Origin: Amoeboradix gromovi
Lineage: Eukaryota; Sanchytriomycota; Sanchytriomycetes; Sanchytriales; Sanchytriaceae
Direction: 5' to 3'
DNA: 23,719 nt
Assembly (NCBI GenBank): GCA_018985225.1
Contig: JADGIF010000067.1
Coordinates: 1 to 23,719 of the forward strand
A program made the translations under genes and the position numbers. The notes below the pieces were generated by a model, which was given only the letters and a program-made list of their open reading frames with translations, was not told the DNA's origin and searched no databases. Position 1 is the first letter of the stretch. Every line of letters begins with the position of its first letter. Positions 1 through 6,615 of the stretch are shown in pieces.

Positions 1-368
1 TCTCTAATAGCCGCATGCGGACAGCTTCCTGTTTGCACAGCTACGATACGACCGGCTGGCAGTGCTAAATTTTTTTGCAAAAATTCGCCATCTTCTTTGG
101 TGAAAATATCATTTGTAATAACTGCCATCTCCAGACGATCCTTCAAATTTTGACACAGTCTTAGTGCCAATGCGGTTTTACCTGACCCCACTGGACCTGC
201 TATTCCAACAGTAAACGCTCTATCTTTGAAATCACGATCAAGAGGTTTAGCTCGAGTACTAAATTCACCTCGAGTAAGAGGGTCATGGCGATGTCCGTGT
301 GAATGAGAACCGACATCGTGGCTGTGTGAATGCTCATGAGATTTGGAGGTTGTAAAAGGGACTTGCAT
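1..368 (-). CDS. ureG: Urease accessory GTPase UreG (N-terminal part; runs off the window)
   Basis: UreG is a cytosolic SIMIBI-class GTPase that works with UreD/UreF to insert nickel into urease. The reading frame starts at the ATG at 368 and stays open to the window edge, giving about 122 residues. Visible features are a His-rich N-terminal tail (residues about 10-28, with many H-S-H and H-G-H steps, a likely nickel-binding region), a P-loop GPVGSGKT near residue 58, an ITNDIFT segment, and the family metal site CPH followed by AAIRE at the truncated end. Plant and fungal UreG proteins carry a similar His-rich tail. The start is only 31 bp from the stop of SF3A2 on the same strand. The missing C-terminal half (G3/G4 motifs) should lie outside the window. 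Identification is firm. Confidence 0.93.
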   Translation of the reverse strand, partial: MQVPFTTSKSHEHSHSHDVGSHSHGHRHDPLTRGEFSTRAKPLDRDFKDRAFTVGIAGPVGSGKTALALRLCQNLKDRLEMAVITNDIFTKEDGEFLQKNLALPAGRIVAVQTGSCPHAAIR

Positions 369-399
369 GTTTTACGGGTTTACGAATATCCAAAAATAT

Positions 400-1083
400 T
401 TATTGAACTTTAAGTTTGTCATATCCGCAATCATACATGACCTGCACGATAAATATCTTCTCATCAGGGTCATAATAGTTGAACACTTTCTCAATATCCA
501 GCTCCTGGCTGGGTATCTTTACTGCAATAGTTTCATAGGGCTCAGCCGCAATCAACAAATACTGCCAACTCTTATCTGCCTGTTCATTGCGCTGTTCGTA
601 TGAACTCATAAACCTATGGAGAGGCTCAACTCCCTGTTTAATTTTAGGAAACTCGGCTTGGATTAATATTCCAAATTTAAGACTCTCTGGATCTTTTATT
701 TTGGTTATTTTATATGAAGGTTTGCCACATTTAACGAATCTTTTTTTGGGTTTTCTACTCTCGGCTATAGCTTTTTTTTCAAATAATCCCAGACCAGCAA
801 CGCTCGTGCTGAGGTAGGCTTCTTTCGCAGAGCGCCTGTTAATATTCATCTGGTGTTTTTTGCCTTGAGTATGAATAAGATAGCTGCCTTCATTGCTATG
901 TATTGTAAGACACAATTTGCATTCAAACGTACCCAAATGGTTTTTTAAAAAGAACGGATCTGATTTCAAATCCGCTGAGTCCAGTGCTAGCTTCTTTAGT
1001 CTTTCCTTTCTGTTTTGTTGCAATTCATCCTTTCTAGCCAAAGCAGATGCTCCTTTTGATCCGACACGATTTTGACGATCCAT
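400..1083 (-). CDS. SF3A2: Splicing factor SF3A subunit 2 (SF3a66 / Prp11)
   Basis: This subunit of the U2 snRNP SF3A complex helps U2 engage the branch site. The 227-residue protein has the conserved N-terminal block (RKERLKKLALDSADLKSDPF), then the matrin-type C2H2 zinc finger with ECKLCLTIHSNEGSY and HTQGKKHQ, then the core with FVKCGKPSYKITK, HRFMSSYEQR and WQYLLIAAEPYETIA. It lacks the proline-rich C-terminal repeats of animal SF3A2, as does yeast Prp11. An 11-residue upstream extension is open in frame, but homology begins at the ATG at 1083 (MDRQNRVGSKGAS), so I use that start. Its presence shows that spliceosomal introns are still in use although nearly all genes here are intronless. 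Confidence 0.95.
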   Translation of the reverse strand: MDRQNRVGSKGASALARKDELQQNRKERLKKLALDSADLKSDPFFLKNHLGTFECKLCLTIHSNEGSYLIHTQGKKHQMNINRRSAKEAYLSTSVAGLGLFEKKAIAESRKPKKRFVKCGKPSYKITKIKDPESLKFGILIQAEFPKIKQGVEPLHRFMSSYEQRNEQADKSWQYLLIAAEPYETIAVKIPSQELDIEKVFNYYDPDEKIFIVQVMYDCGYDKLKVQ

Positions 1084-1354
1084 TGTTTGAGTTAATATGG
1101 AGAAGATGAATGCCAAGCATATTTTCTTAAGCAGAAAATTTCGGGAGGCAATTCATTGTGAATATTTTGAACACAATAACAAGCATTAATGTTGCATTTT
1201 GTAGTATTCTAATTGCATTTCTATGTAGACAGAAGAATAGGTAAAATAGCTTGTGGACCGAAGCAAGAATGTGCAGGCGTTACAAATTCGAAATATTTAC
1301 TGTCGGTAAACTAAATTGCAAGCCTTGAGCTTCAATAACTCCGAAGTAAATGCC

Positions 1355-3199
1355 TCACCCGAGCTTGGCTCCCCTCTGCCAGGACTGATAGATTTCCAAT
1401 ACTAAATGAATGCAAAATACCATGCTAACCAATTCATGTTCCTCTTTCGTGAACTTCAAACTCCTGAACAGCAACTCATACAGAATCGGACAATTTGCCA
1501 ATTGCAAGGTGCTTGACCAATCCTCAAAGTATACGTCATAGTCAACTGCAAGCCATAGAATTACCTGACTGGACAAGCTATCCATCTTATTTTGGTTATA
1601 AATTTGCAGCTTTTGGATTTCGGATGGACTTATCTTCTCCTTTAGCAAGATCATGGCAAGCAGCTTGTATTGGATGTAGTCATCGTTGCAAACCATTTTG
1701 GCATCCTCATATCTCCTCGATAAGAACAAGTGGTTGATTAAGATCTCCACAACTGAATGCTTTACAACCATCACTCTGAGTAACTCATCTGATAAATCAA
1801 ATAGTCCCATCTCATCGTACATATAAACTGCGCTTTCGATATCGCCTCGGTTTACAATGCTGTAATGTCGCATCAATTCATCTAGATATTGATCTTGTTT
1901 TAGCTTGAAGTACAAAAACATAGTGCTCTGCAAGTTGCCTAGCTTTTGGCACCTGTACAGACTCGTGTCAACATGACCTAGGTAGTTTTCGCATACAGCT
2001 ACTTCGAACTCGCAGCATTCTGGTAGAGTCAAGAACAATTCAAAAGCTTGGTCGTATTGCTTAATCAGCACCAGATATCGGCCATACAATACCTTGCCCT
2101 GCAGTGTATCATGGTATACTAGAACTTGATCATAATAGAACTGTAGGGACCATTCATCATTTGACACTTTTGCTAAAAATATTGAGTTTTTGATTGCATC
2201 AAAATAAGGAACCTTCTGGTTCAAAGATAGGATGCTGTTGAAGTTCTTTTGAAGAGCGAACTCTCTAATCTTGTTGCACATGTCAGAATAGCACTTTTCA
2301 AAAGATTCTTGTCTCACTGTTTGATTTAGTATGTGCTTGAATGCTCTTTTGTACTTTTCTGTAATGCCTAGACACTCTAACTTATCCTTGAAAACCTGAT
2401 AGTCTTGCTTATCGACAACTCTGTCTTGAGTACCGAACATCAACTTGTGAATTTCATGTATTTCATTCATTAACTCTTCGCTTAGATTTTGAATTACTTT
2501 TGAATAGTCATATTTTGGTAGTTTAATAGCCTTTTCATCAATGGTGCCTAAAACTGCTGAAGTTCTAAACACAGGTTCATAGGAAACAATTTGAATCAAC
2601 CACTTCGAGCTTCCTTTTAAAATCAAGGTACATTTTTCCAACTTGGCATCGTAATCTATCTGCCATTTCAATTCCGTAAGCAATTCAGAGTCAAATTTGA
2701 TCTCAAATGGTTTATTAAATGCTAGCAAGTCCTTAAAGTACGACTTTTTAACTATCAAATATGGTGTGTCGTATTTCTTGAAAGCAATCTTTTCAAAATA
2801 TTTTAATCCCTCTTCAATAGGTAATTCTTTTAGTGTTACCTCATCATTAAGGCTCACTGTGGACCTGTTTTTTTCCTTGAAATGGTGGGAAGACCCAATT
2901 TCCGTGCAGTTGGTTGTTTCTACAACTACATTTAATAGACTGATTCTGGAGATTGGAATGGTAGAGTATAAAGTCTTGAAGCTCAAAATGTAGTGTTCCA
3001 ACACCCTTATCGTCAATTTGTACGAATCTAATTCAAATTTTGGGCTTGGATACACTTCAATACACCTATCAATTAACTTTATTTTTATCTTAACTGTCCA
3101 GTCAATTTCGACTTCAAGTTCGAGTCTATTGCCAACTTCATAGTTTTGACCAGCAATTTCTATTTCTGCATATTCCGAAGATGAAAATTCTAACTTCAT
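1355..3199 (-). CDS. Unrecognised 614-aa protein, beta-rich N-terminus and helical-repeat C-terminus
   Basis: I do not recognise the family. The 614-residue protein has no signal peptide or membrane segment. Roughly the first 230 residues alternate hydrophobic and charged positions in a beta-strand pattern. From about residue 235 to the end it becomes helical, with pairs of amphipathic helices resembling TPR or clathrin/COPI-like solenoid hairpins (for example around GRYLVLIKQYDQAFELFLTL and SAVYMYDEMGLFDLSDELL). A beta domain followed by an alpha-solenoid is common in trafficking and scaffold proteins, so such a role is possible, but this is inference from texture. It is divergent with LSM4, sharing a 159-bp spacer. 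The ATG at 3199 is the first codon of the ORF. Confidence 0.75.
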   Translation of the reverse strand: MKLEFSSSEYAEIEIAGQNYEVGNRLELEVEIDWTVKIKIKLIDRCIEVYPSPKFELDSYKLTIRVLEHYILSFKTLYSTIPISRISLLNVVVETTNCTEIGSSHHFKEKNRSTVSLNDEVTLKELPIEEGLKYFEKIAFKKYDTPYLIVKKSYFKDLLAFNKPFEIKFDSELLTELKWQIDYDAKLEKCTLILKGSSKWLIQIVSYEPVFRTSAVLGTIDEKAIKLPKYDYSKVIQNLSEELMNEIHEIHKLMFGTQDRVVDKQDYQVFKDKLECLGITEKYKRAFKHILNQTVRQESFEKCYSDMCNKIREFALQKNFNSILSLNQKVPYFDAIKNSIFLAKVSNDEWSLQFYYDQVLVYHDTLQGKVLYGRYLVLIKQYDQAFELFLTLPECCEFEVAVCENYLGHVDTSLYRCQKLGNLQSTMFLYFKLKQDQYLDELMRHYSIVNRGDIESAVYMYDEMGLFDLSDELLRVMVVKHSVVEILINHLFLSRRYEDAKMVCNDDYIQYKLLAMILLKEKISPSEIQKLQIYNQNKMDSLSSQVILWLAVDYDVYFEDWSSTLQLANCPILYELLFRSLKFTKEEHELVSMVFCIHLVLEIYQSWQRGAKLG

Positions 3200-3358
3200 A
3201 CAAGTGAAACGGCCTTGAATATAGTAGCACTACAGTCGTAATAATAAAAGATTTCACGGCTTATTTCTGGTCTTTAATTCCAGTGGGCATTTACTGTCTA
3301 CCAACTACAACGAAAAATACATAAAAACTTTGTTTTTGGAACAAGGGTAACTGTTTGT

Positions 3359-3712
3359 ATGCTACCTTCTCATGTGCTAGAAAATAGCTGTGGTCATCTG
3401 GTCAGTATTGAGTGCAAAAATGGTGACTTTTATAATGGAGTCTTAGATAAGTGTGATCATTTCATGAACTGTAAAGTCAAGGATGGCATTATAATCAAAA
3501 CCAGTTCTCTTCCACCAACACAATTAAAAGCTGCAGTTGTATTTGTCAAAGGTAGCTCAATTAAATGTATTCGTCTAAGTAAGGATTGTTTAGATAAACC
3601 AAAAACTGATAAGAAGCAGTTCAGCAGGAAAAGAGGCGGTCAGAGGGGAGGGTCTAGAGGTTCTAGAGGCAGAGGACGTGGTAGAAGCCGTAATAATACA
3701 AATAAATCTTGA
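3359..3712 (+). CDS. LSM4: U6 snRNA-associated Sm-like protein LSm4
   Basis: LSm4 is a component of the LSm1-7 (mRNA decay) and LSm2-8 (U6 snRNP) rings. The 117-residue protein begins MLPSHVL, like the MLPL start typical of LSm4. It has Sm1 (ECKNGDFYNGVLDKCDHFMN; the D..MN loop matches the family) and Sm2 (FVKGSSIKCIRL). Residues about 90-112 form an RGG/RG-rich tail, typical of LSm4 and important for P-body association in yeast. SmD1 and SmD3 also have RG tails, but the N-terminus and the short loop favour LSm4. An AATAAA lies about 26 bp after the stop and could serve polyadenylation. Confidence 0.88.
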   Translation: MLPSHVLENSCGHLVSIECKNGDFYNGVLDKCDHFMNCKVKDGIIIKTSSLPPTQLKAAVVFVKGSSIKCIRLSKDCLDKPKTDKKQFSRKRGGQRGGSRGSRGRGRGRSRNNTNKS

Positions 3713-4140
3713 AGTTGGCAGGTTTTAGTTTTAATTGAATAAATCGTTTATTATGATTACATAAATTTTATCGTTCCTATGCCAAATCTTAGACATATAA
3801 CTTTAGTCCAATCCAGATAAGACTAATCTCATCTCGACAAGGATTCAGCTCAATGGATTAATCTGAATACTACGGCAATTTGACTTAAGAGATGGGACAC
3901 CAAATATAAAAACTAGACTAACTCGTTTTTAAAGGAGGTGCTCCATACGGAGGAAATCATTATTTAAAGATCTTCTTATATTATACCAATTTTCTTTCAT
4001 TGATTGTATTCCTCTTTTTAAAATAAAAGTAGAAGACCCTACATCTCTTTCAAATATATGAGGTCTTGTGCATCTAAGTAAAAGGTGCATTTTCTTGGAC
4101 GGTACTCTTTTCTAGAGTCATTTTGTAATGTTATACTAAC
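3713..4140. other. Intergenic stretch with the left arm of an inverted repeat
   Basis: This 428-bp spacer has no convincing ORF. The first part holds the LSM4 3' flank. Around 3873-3925 the sequence resembles, in the opposite orientation, the segment at about 4351-4403 inside relic A, and so also the direct copy in relic D near 23472-23520 (shared core ACACCAAATATAAAAACTAG versus ACATCAAATATAAAAACTGG). I see no similarity beyond about 3925. The rest is AT-rich, with no recognisable RNA gene. Confidence 0.5.
3873..3925 (+). repeat. Inverted-repeat arm related to the relic A/D interior
   Basis: Positions 3891-3924 match, with few differences, the reverse complement of about 4351-4390, leaving roughly 430 bp between the arms. 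The same sequence occurs on the plus strand in relic D (about 23488-23521). It is therefore a separate, inverted fragment of the same element family next to relic A. It could be a nested insertion or a terminal inverted repeat; one occurrence cannot decide. Confidence 0.5.
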
Positions 4141-4394
4141 ATCATTACTCTTATCTATTTTAGTTTTTACAGAGTAATAGTGATATTTTATTTGAAATAA
4201 AGATTGGATGAAAGAGTAAGAGATACAAAAAGTTATTTATAAAAGTTATTTATTCTCCTTTCATACTCGTCAACTCCGCAACTAGCTGAATGTCCACTCG
4301 CCTTTTAAATCCATAAAGTAATAAAGCTGAAATAATGTTCCAAGTTGTTACAGAAAGTTAGTCCAGTTTTTATATTTGATGTCCCATATGTAGA

Positions 4395-4529
4395 CTATAA
4401 ATTGTGTATGTGCAGCTTGGCTATTTTCTTGAATAAATCATTTATCGCAAATTTGTATGCATTTTTGTATAATTTCAAGACTTTTCCAGATTTTTCTAAT
4501 AGCTTAAACACTCGATATTCTTCCTCTTC
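4395..4529 (-). pseudogene. Antisense ORF fragment inside relic A
   Basis: Opposite to the nuclease strand there is an open frame of about 44 codons ending in TAG. It is rich in Lys/Glu and helical in character (core LEKSGKVLKLYKNAYKF, then AINDLFKKIAKL). The same frame appears in relic C (about 16024 down to 15908, uninterrupted) and in relic D (plus strand 23348-23482, one TGA). The opposite frame is also open in the copies and differs by a similar number of residues, so the coding strand is not settled. The composition of the antisense reading looks more protein-like. A diverged copy of the same fragment lies on the plus strand at 5009-5087. I do not recognise the protein. Confidence 0.4.
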
Positions 4530-4613
4530 GCAATGGTAAATCAATTCTAAAGAAATAACTAGCAGGTACAGCATACATTCGTCTCAGACTGAGGAACTGG
4601 TCCAAACACGAAA

Positions 4614-4836
4614 ATTCGATGCCATGTATAATATATGGCACTCTAGAGAAAACCAATTTGGAGAGCTATTCATGTACATAGTGTCATTTCGAAGTGGACA
4701 TGGACCATATGGCACCAAGGAACAAATTCGATGCCATTTACAATATGTGGTACTCTAAAGAAAACCAACTTAGAAACCTACACTTGTACCAACTGTCGTA
4801 TGGAAATAGATAGAGACCATATGGCAGCAAGGAACA
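4614..4836 (+). repeat. Tandem duplication of the zinc-finger/RuvC-III block (112 + 111 bp)
   Basis: The two units are 4614-4725 and 4726-4836, both starting ATTCGATGCCAT and ending near AAGGAACA. Translated in the nuclease frame, unit 2 gives TCTNC..IDRDHMAARN. Unit 1 gives SCT-stop-CHFEVDMDHMAPRN, so it is decayed at the lysine position and at the arginine of DRD. The same duplication with the same stop is present in relic C. Confidence 0.85.
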
Positions 4837-4880
4837 TATACATCAAGTATATGCATCCTTATTCAATCCCGCCTCAGGGT

Positions 4881-4930
4881 AGTGAAAGCGTGAGCGATCA
4901 CTGTAACGGAGAAACTAGCATTAGTTTTTC
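4881..4930 (+). other. Paired hairpins in the relic terminus, possible omega-RNA scaffold remnant
   Basis: Hairpin 1 (4881-4902) pairs AGTGA with TCACT around an inner GC/GC step closed by the GNRA-type loop GTGA. Hairpin 2 (4909-4930) has a 9-bp stem, with one G-T pair, around a GCAT loop. In relic D the corresponding stem (22920-22927 with 22934-22941) is perfectly paired over 8 bp. In TnpB/Fanzor elements the guide RNA overlaps the 3' end of the nuclease ORF and runs to the element end, which is where these hairpins sit. The RNA function is inferred. Confidence 0.4.
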
Positions 4931-5008
4931 TGTGGAAATTCTCGATTTTCTCGGAATCAGGACTTTTAACGAGGAGTCAATGAAAATAAAAAATTTCAAG
5001 TTTCTTTG

Positions 5009-5087
5009 CAATTAGAAAAATCTGGAAAGAGACAACATTGGAGTGATATAGCTAATGTAATCACGATAAATGGCTTATTAAATAAAA
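5009..5087 (+). repeat. Second, inverted copy of the relic's internal LEKSGK fragment
   Basis: The first 21 bases are identical to relic D from about 23381 (GCAATTAGAAAAATCTGGAAA). After a diverged middle the similarity resumes at CGATAAATGGCTTATTAAAT, compared with CGATAAATGATTTATTCAAG in D. The orientation is opposite to the copy inside relic A, so A's nuclease fragment is bracketed by inverted copies of this sequence. It ends about 45 bp before the ATG of the next gene and may contribute to its 5' region. Confidence 0.6.
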
Positions 5088-5133
5088 ATTGAACACTGTA
5101 TTTTTTGATTTGTTCTCCAAGTTTTGTCTTTCG

Positions 5134-5913
5134 ATGTCATGCATCATTGCAAATTCATCTGGTACGATACTCTGTGCTAGTTTACCTCATCAAAAGCACT
5201 TAAAAAATGTCCTAAGATTTGTCAAAAAGCAAAGTCCAAATATGGCGTTAATAGACCAAAAATATTACTACTATAATAATACGGTTACAATAATTTTAGA
5301 GATAGCAAATGTACCGAAGTTAATGGCCGTTAATGCTTTATATGCCATAAATTCTGCGTTCCTTGCTCAGTTTCAAAGCGTAGACAATGCTAGGCCATTT
5401 AGCTGCTTTGGTTTTGAATCTGATTTGGGTGCTATTTTGATGAAGATGAAGAACGGACAATTGCCTGTGCAGGATCAAAACATCAATATCCCCAATTTGA
5501 CAATGGATAGTAGATCTAGCGTGCTTGGAACTGCAGAGACGGGGTTGCCATTGCCCAATACTACAAAGTTAAACGTTCAAAACACCCACTATATTCATAT
5601 ACTGTTGATATTGTTTCCTGTTCTTGGTATCACTTTGAATGACTTCTTACTAGAACCTCATTTTGTGTTTACTTTGTATCATATCTTGCTTATGCCTTAT
5701 TCAATTTATGTGCTCTATGGTACATACAATAGTTCAACATTTGCACCATTTTATGGATTTGCTTATCTGTTAGCATTGGCTGCTTATGTCACTTTGTGTC
5801 TGATTAGGGCGTTTATGGTTGGGGTTCATAAAATACCATTTGGTATAGCTTTGCTAGTATATTCTGTATACTTTGTTATGCCGCAAAAAAGATCATATAG
5901 TAAAATAGAATAA
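5134..5913 (+). CDS. Sec22A/Sec22C-like protein: longin-type domain plus multi-pass membrane tail
   Basis: The 259-residue protein starts at the first ATG (5134); the open frame upstream has no ATG and runs into repeat sequence. Residues 1-90 look like a longin domain (SCIIANSSGTILCAS at the first strand, later IILEIANVPKLMAVNALYAI), followed by RPFSCFGFES, which resembles the RPY.F.EFD step that ends longin domains. After a polar linker, residues about 165-250 contain three or four hydrophobic segments. A longin domain followed by several membrane spans, with no SNARE motif, matches the Sec22A/C layout. Sec22A/C proteins sit in the ER/early secretory pathway with poorly defined roles. The assignment rests on architecture and a few motifs. 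Confidence 0.55.
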   Translation: MSCIIANSSGTILCASLPHQKHLKNVLRFVKKQSPNMALIDQKYYYYNNTVTIILEIANVPKLMAVNALYAINSAFLAQFQSVDNARPFSCFGFESDLGAILMKMKNGQLPVQDQNINIPNLTMDSRSSVLGTAETGLPLPNTTKLNVQNTHYIHILLILFPVLGITLNDFLLEPHFVFTLYHILLMPYSIYVLYGTYNSSTFAPFYGFAYLLALAAYVTLCLIRAFMVGVHKIPFGIALLVYSVYFVMPQKRSYSKIE

Positions 5914-5966
5914 ATAGGCTAATTAAATTTTTTTTAATTTTTTGTATTCCTTTATTCCCTTGCAAC

Positions 5967-6599
5967 ATGGTTGATATGTGGGATCAGTTGGATAATGAAC
6001 ATATTGCGATGACTGAAAGTATGCATACACGGCAACTGAATGCGTACTACCCAGACCACTTTTCTACTCAGACTGCAGACTGTATTGCTTTCAATAAGTT
6101 GCTAAACGCAAACAGAAATAAGTCCTATTGCGACGTGTATGGTAATGTAAAGCAAGTGCCCATGCAAAACTTGAAGGTAAACATTTATTATAAGCCCGGA
6201 AATGATAACGGAATTTCATACGAATATAAAAATTTTGACCTCCCTGTTGGTAGAATAGATGCTACAGAGAGGGTCTTGAGAGAGGAACCGACTAATCCTG
6301 TTTATAACAAATATACCAAAAAAGATGATAATGGCGATGGTGACTGGTTCAAAGTGCCGCAAACAGCAAACTATTCAAAGCATCCAATAGCATTGTTACC
6401 TCATCAACAGCAAGATCAATGGCCAATTGATCCATTTCGGTTTGGAAGCAAATCCTCTTCTTTGTCTCTGCCTAATAGACAAGTTGTAGGTTACTCTAGT
6501 CTTGGCAAGATTGAAGATATCAAGACTGAAGAGGTATCTGTTCCTAAGCCTACCGGAAACTCGGGAGCCTCCAGTTATTATCCTTGGCCACGCAAATAA
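5967..6599 (+). CDS. Hydrophilic orphan protein, 210 aa
   Basis: I do not recognise this protein. It begins at ATG 5967 (a second ATG follows three codons later), has no signal peptide or membrane span, and is rich in Asn, Tyr, Pro and charged residues. There are no evident repeats or Cys/His clusters. The C-terminal third (from about residue 155) looks disordered and ends with SSYYPWPRK. It follows the longin-like gene by 53 bp on the same strand. It converges on the CLC gene with only 16 bp between stop codons. The long ORF, normal spacing and protein-like composition support a real gene. Confidence 0.7.
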   Translation: MVDMWDQLDNEHIAMTESMHTRQLNAYYPDHFSTQTADCIAFNKLLNANRNKSYCDVYGNVKQVPMQNLKVNIYYKPGNDNGISYEYKNFDLPVGRIDATERVLREEPTNPVYNKYTKKDDNGDGDWFKVPQTANYSKHPIALLPHQQQDQWPIDPFRFGSKSSSLSLPNRQVVGYSSLGKIEDIKTEEVSVPKPTGNSGASSYYPWPRK

Positions 6600-6615
6600 A
6601 TTGATAAACTTTAAT

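Larger units (their letters stand above)
4141..4976 (+). mobile_element. Relic A: degenerate TnpB/Fanzor-like element
   Basis: The left portion (4141-4540) matches relic D (23719-23340) in reverse complement. The right portion encodes the end of a TnpB/Fanzor-like nuclease on the plus strand: GTLKKTNLETYTCTNC with the second CxxC of the zinc finger, then the RuvC-III motif IDRDHMAARNI, then the conserved tail [10 protein letters not shown]. RuvC-I and RuvC-II are absent. Compared with D, about 150 bp before the zinc finger is missing, and the zinc-finger/RuvC-III block is tandemly duplicated (4614-4725 and 4726-4836). The first duplicate has an in-frame TAG between its cysteines and DMD instead of DRD. 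The shared terminus is the ATCAGGACTTTTAACGAG region. It lies upstream of, and on the same strand as, the longin-like gene. Confidence 0.82.

Noticed and set aside
4345-4539. Plus-strand ORF (MLQKVSPVFIFDV...) conserved between relics A and D
   Set aside because: Composition is unlike a soluble protein, and the antisense frame reads more plausibly; conservation is explained by shared repeat ancestry.
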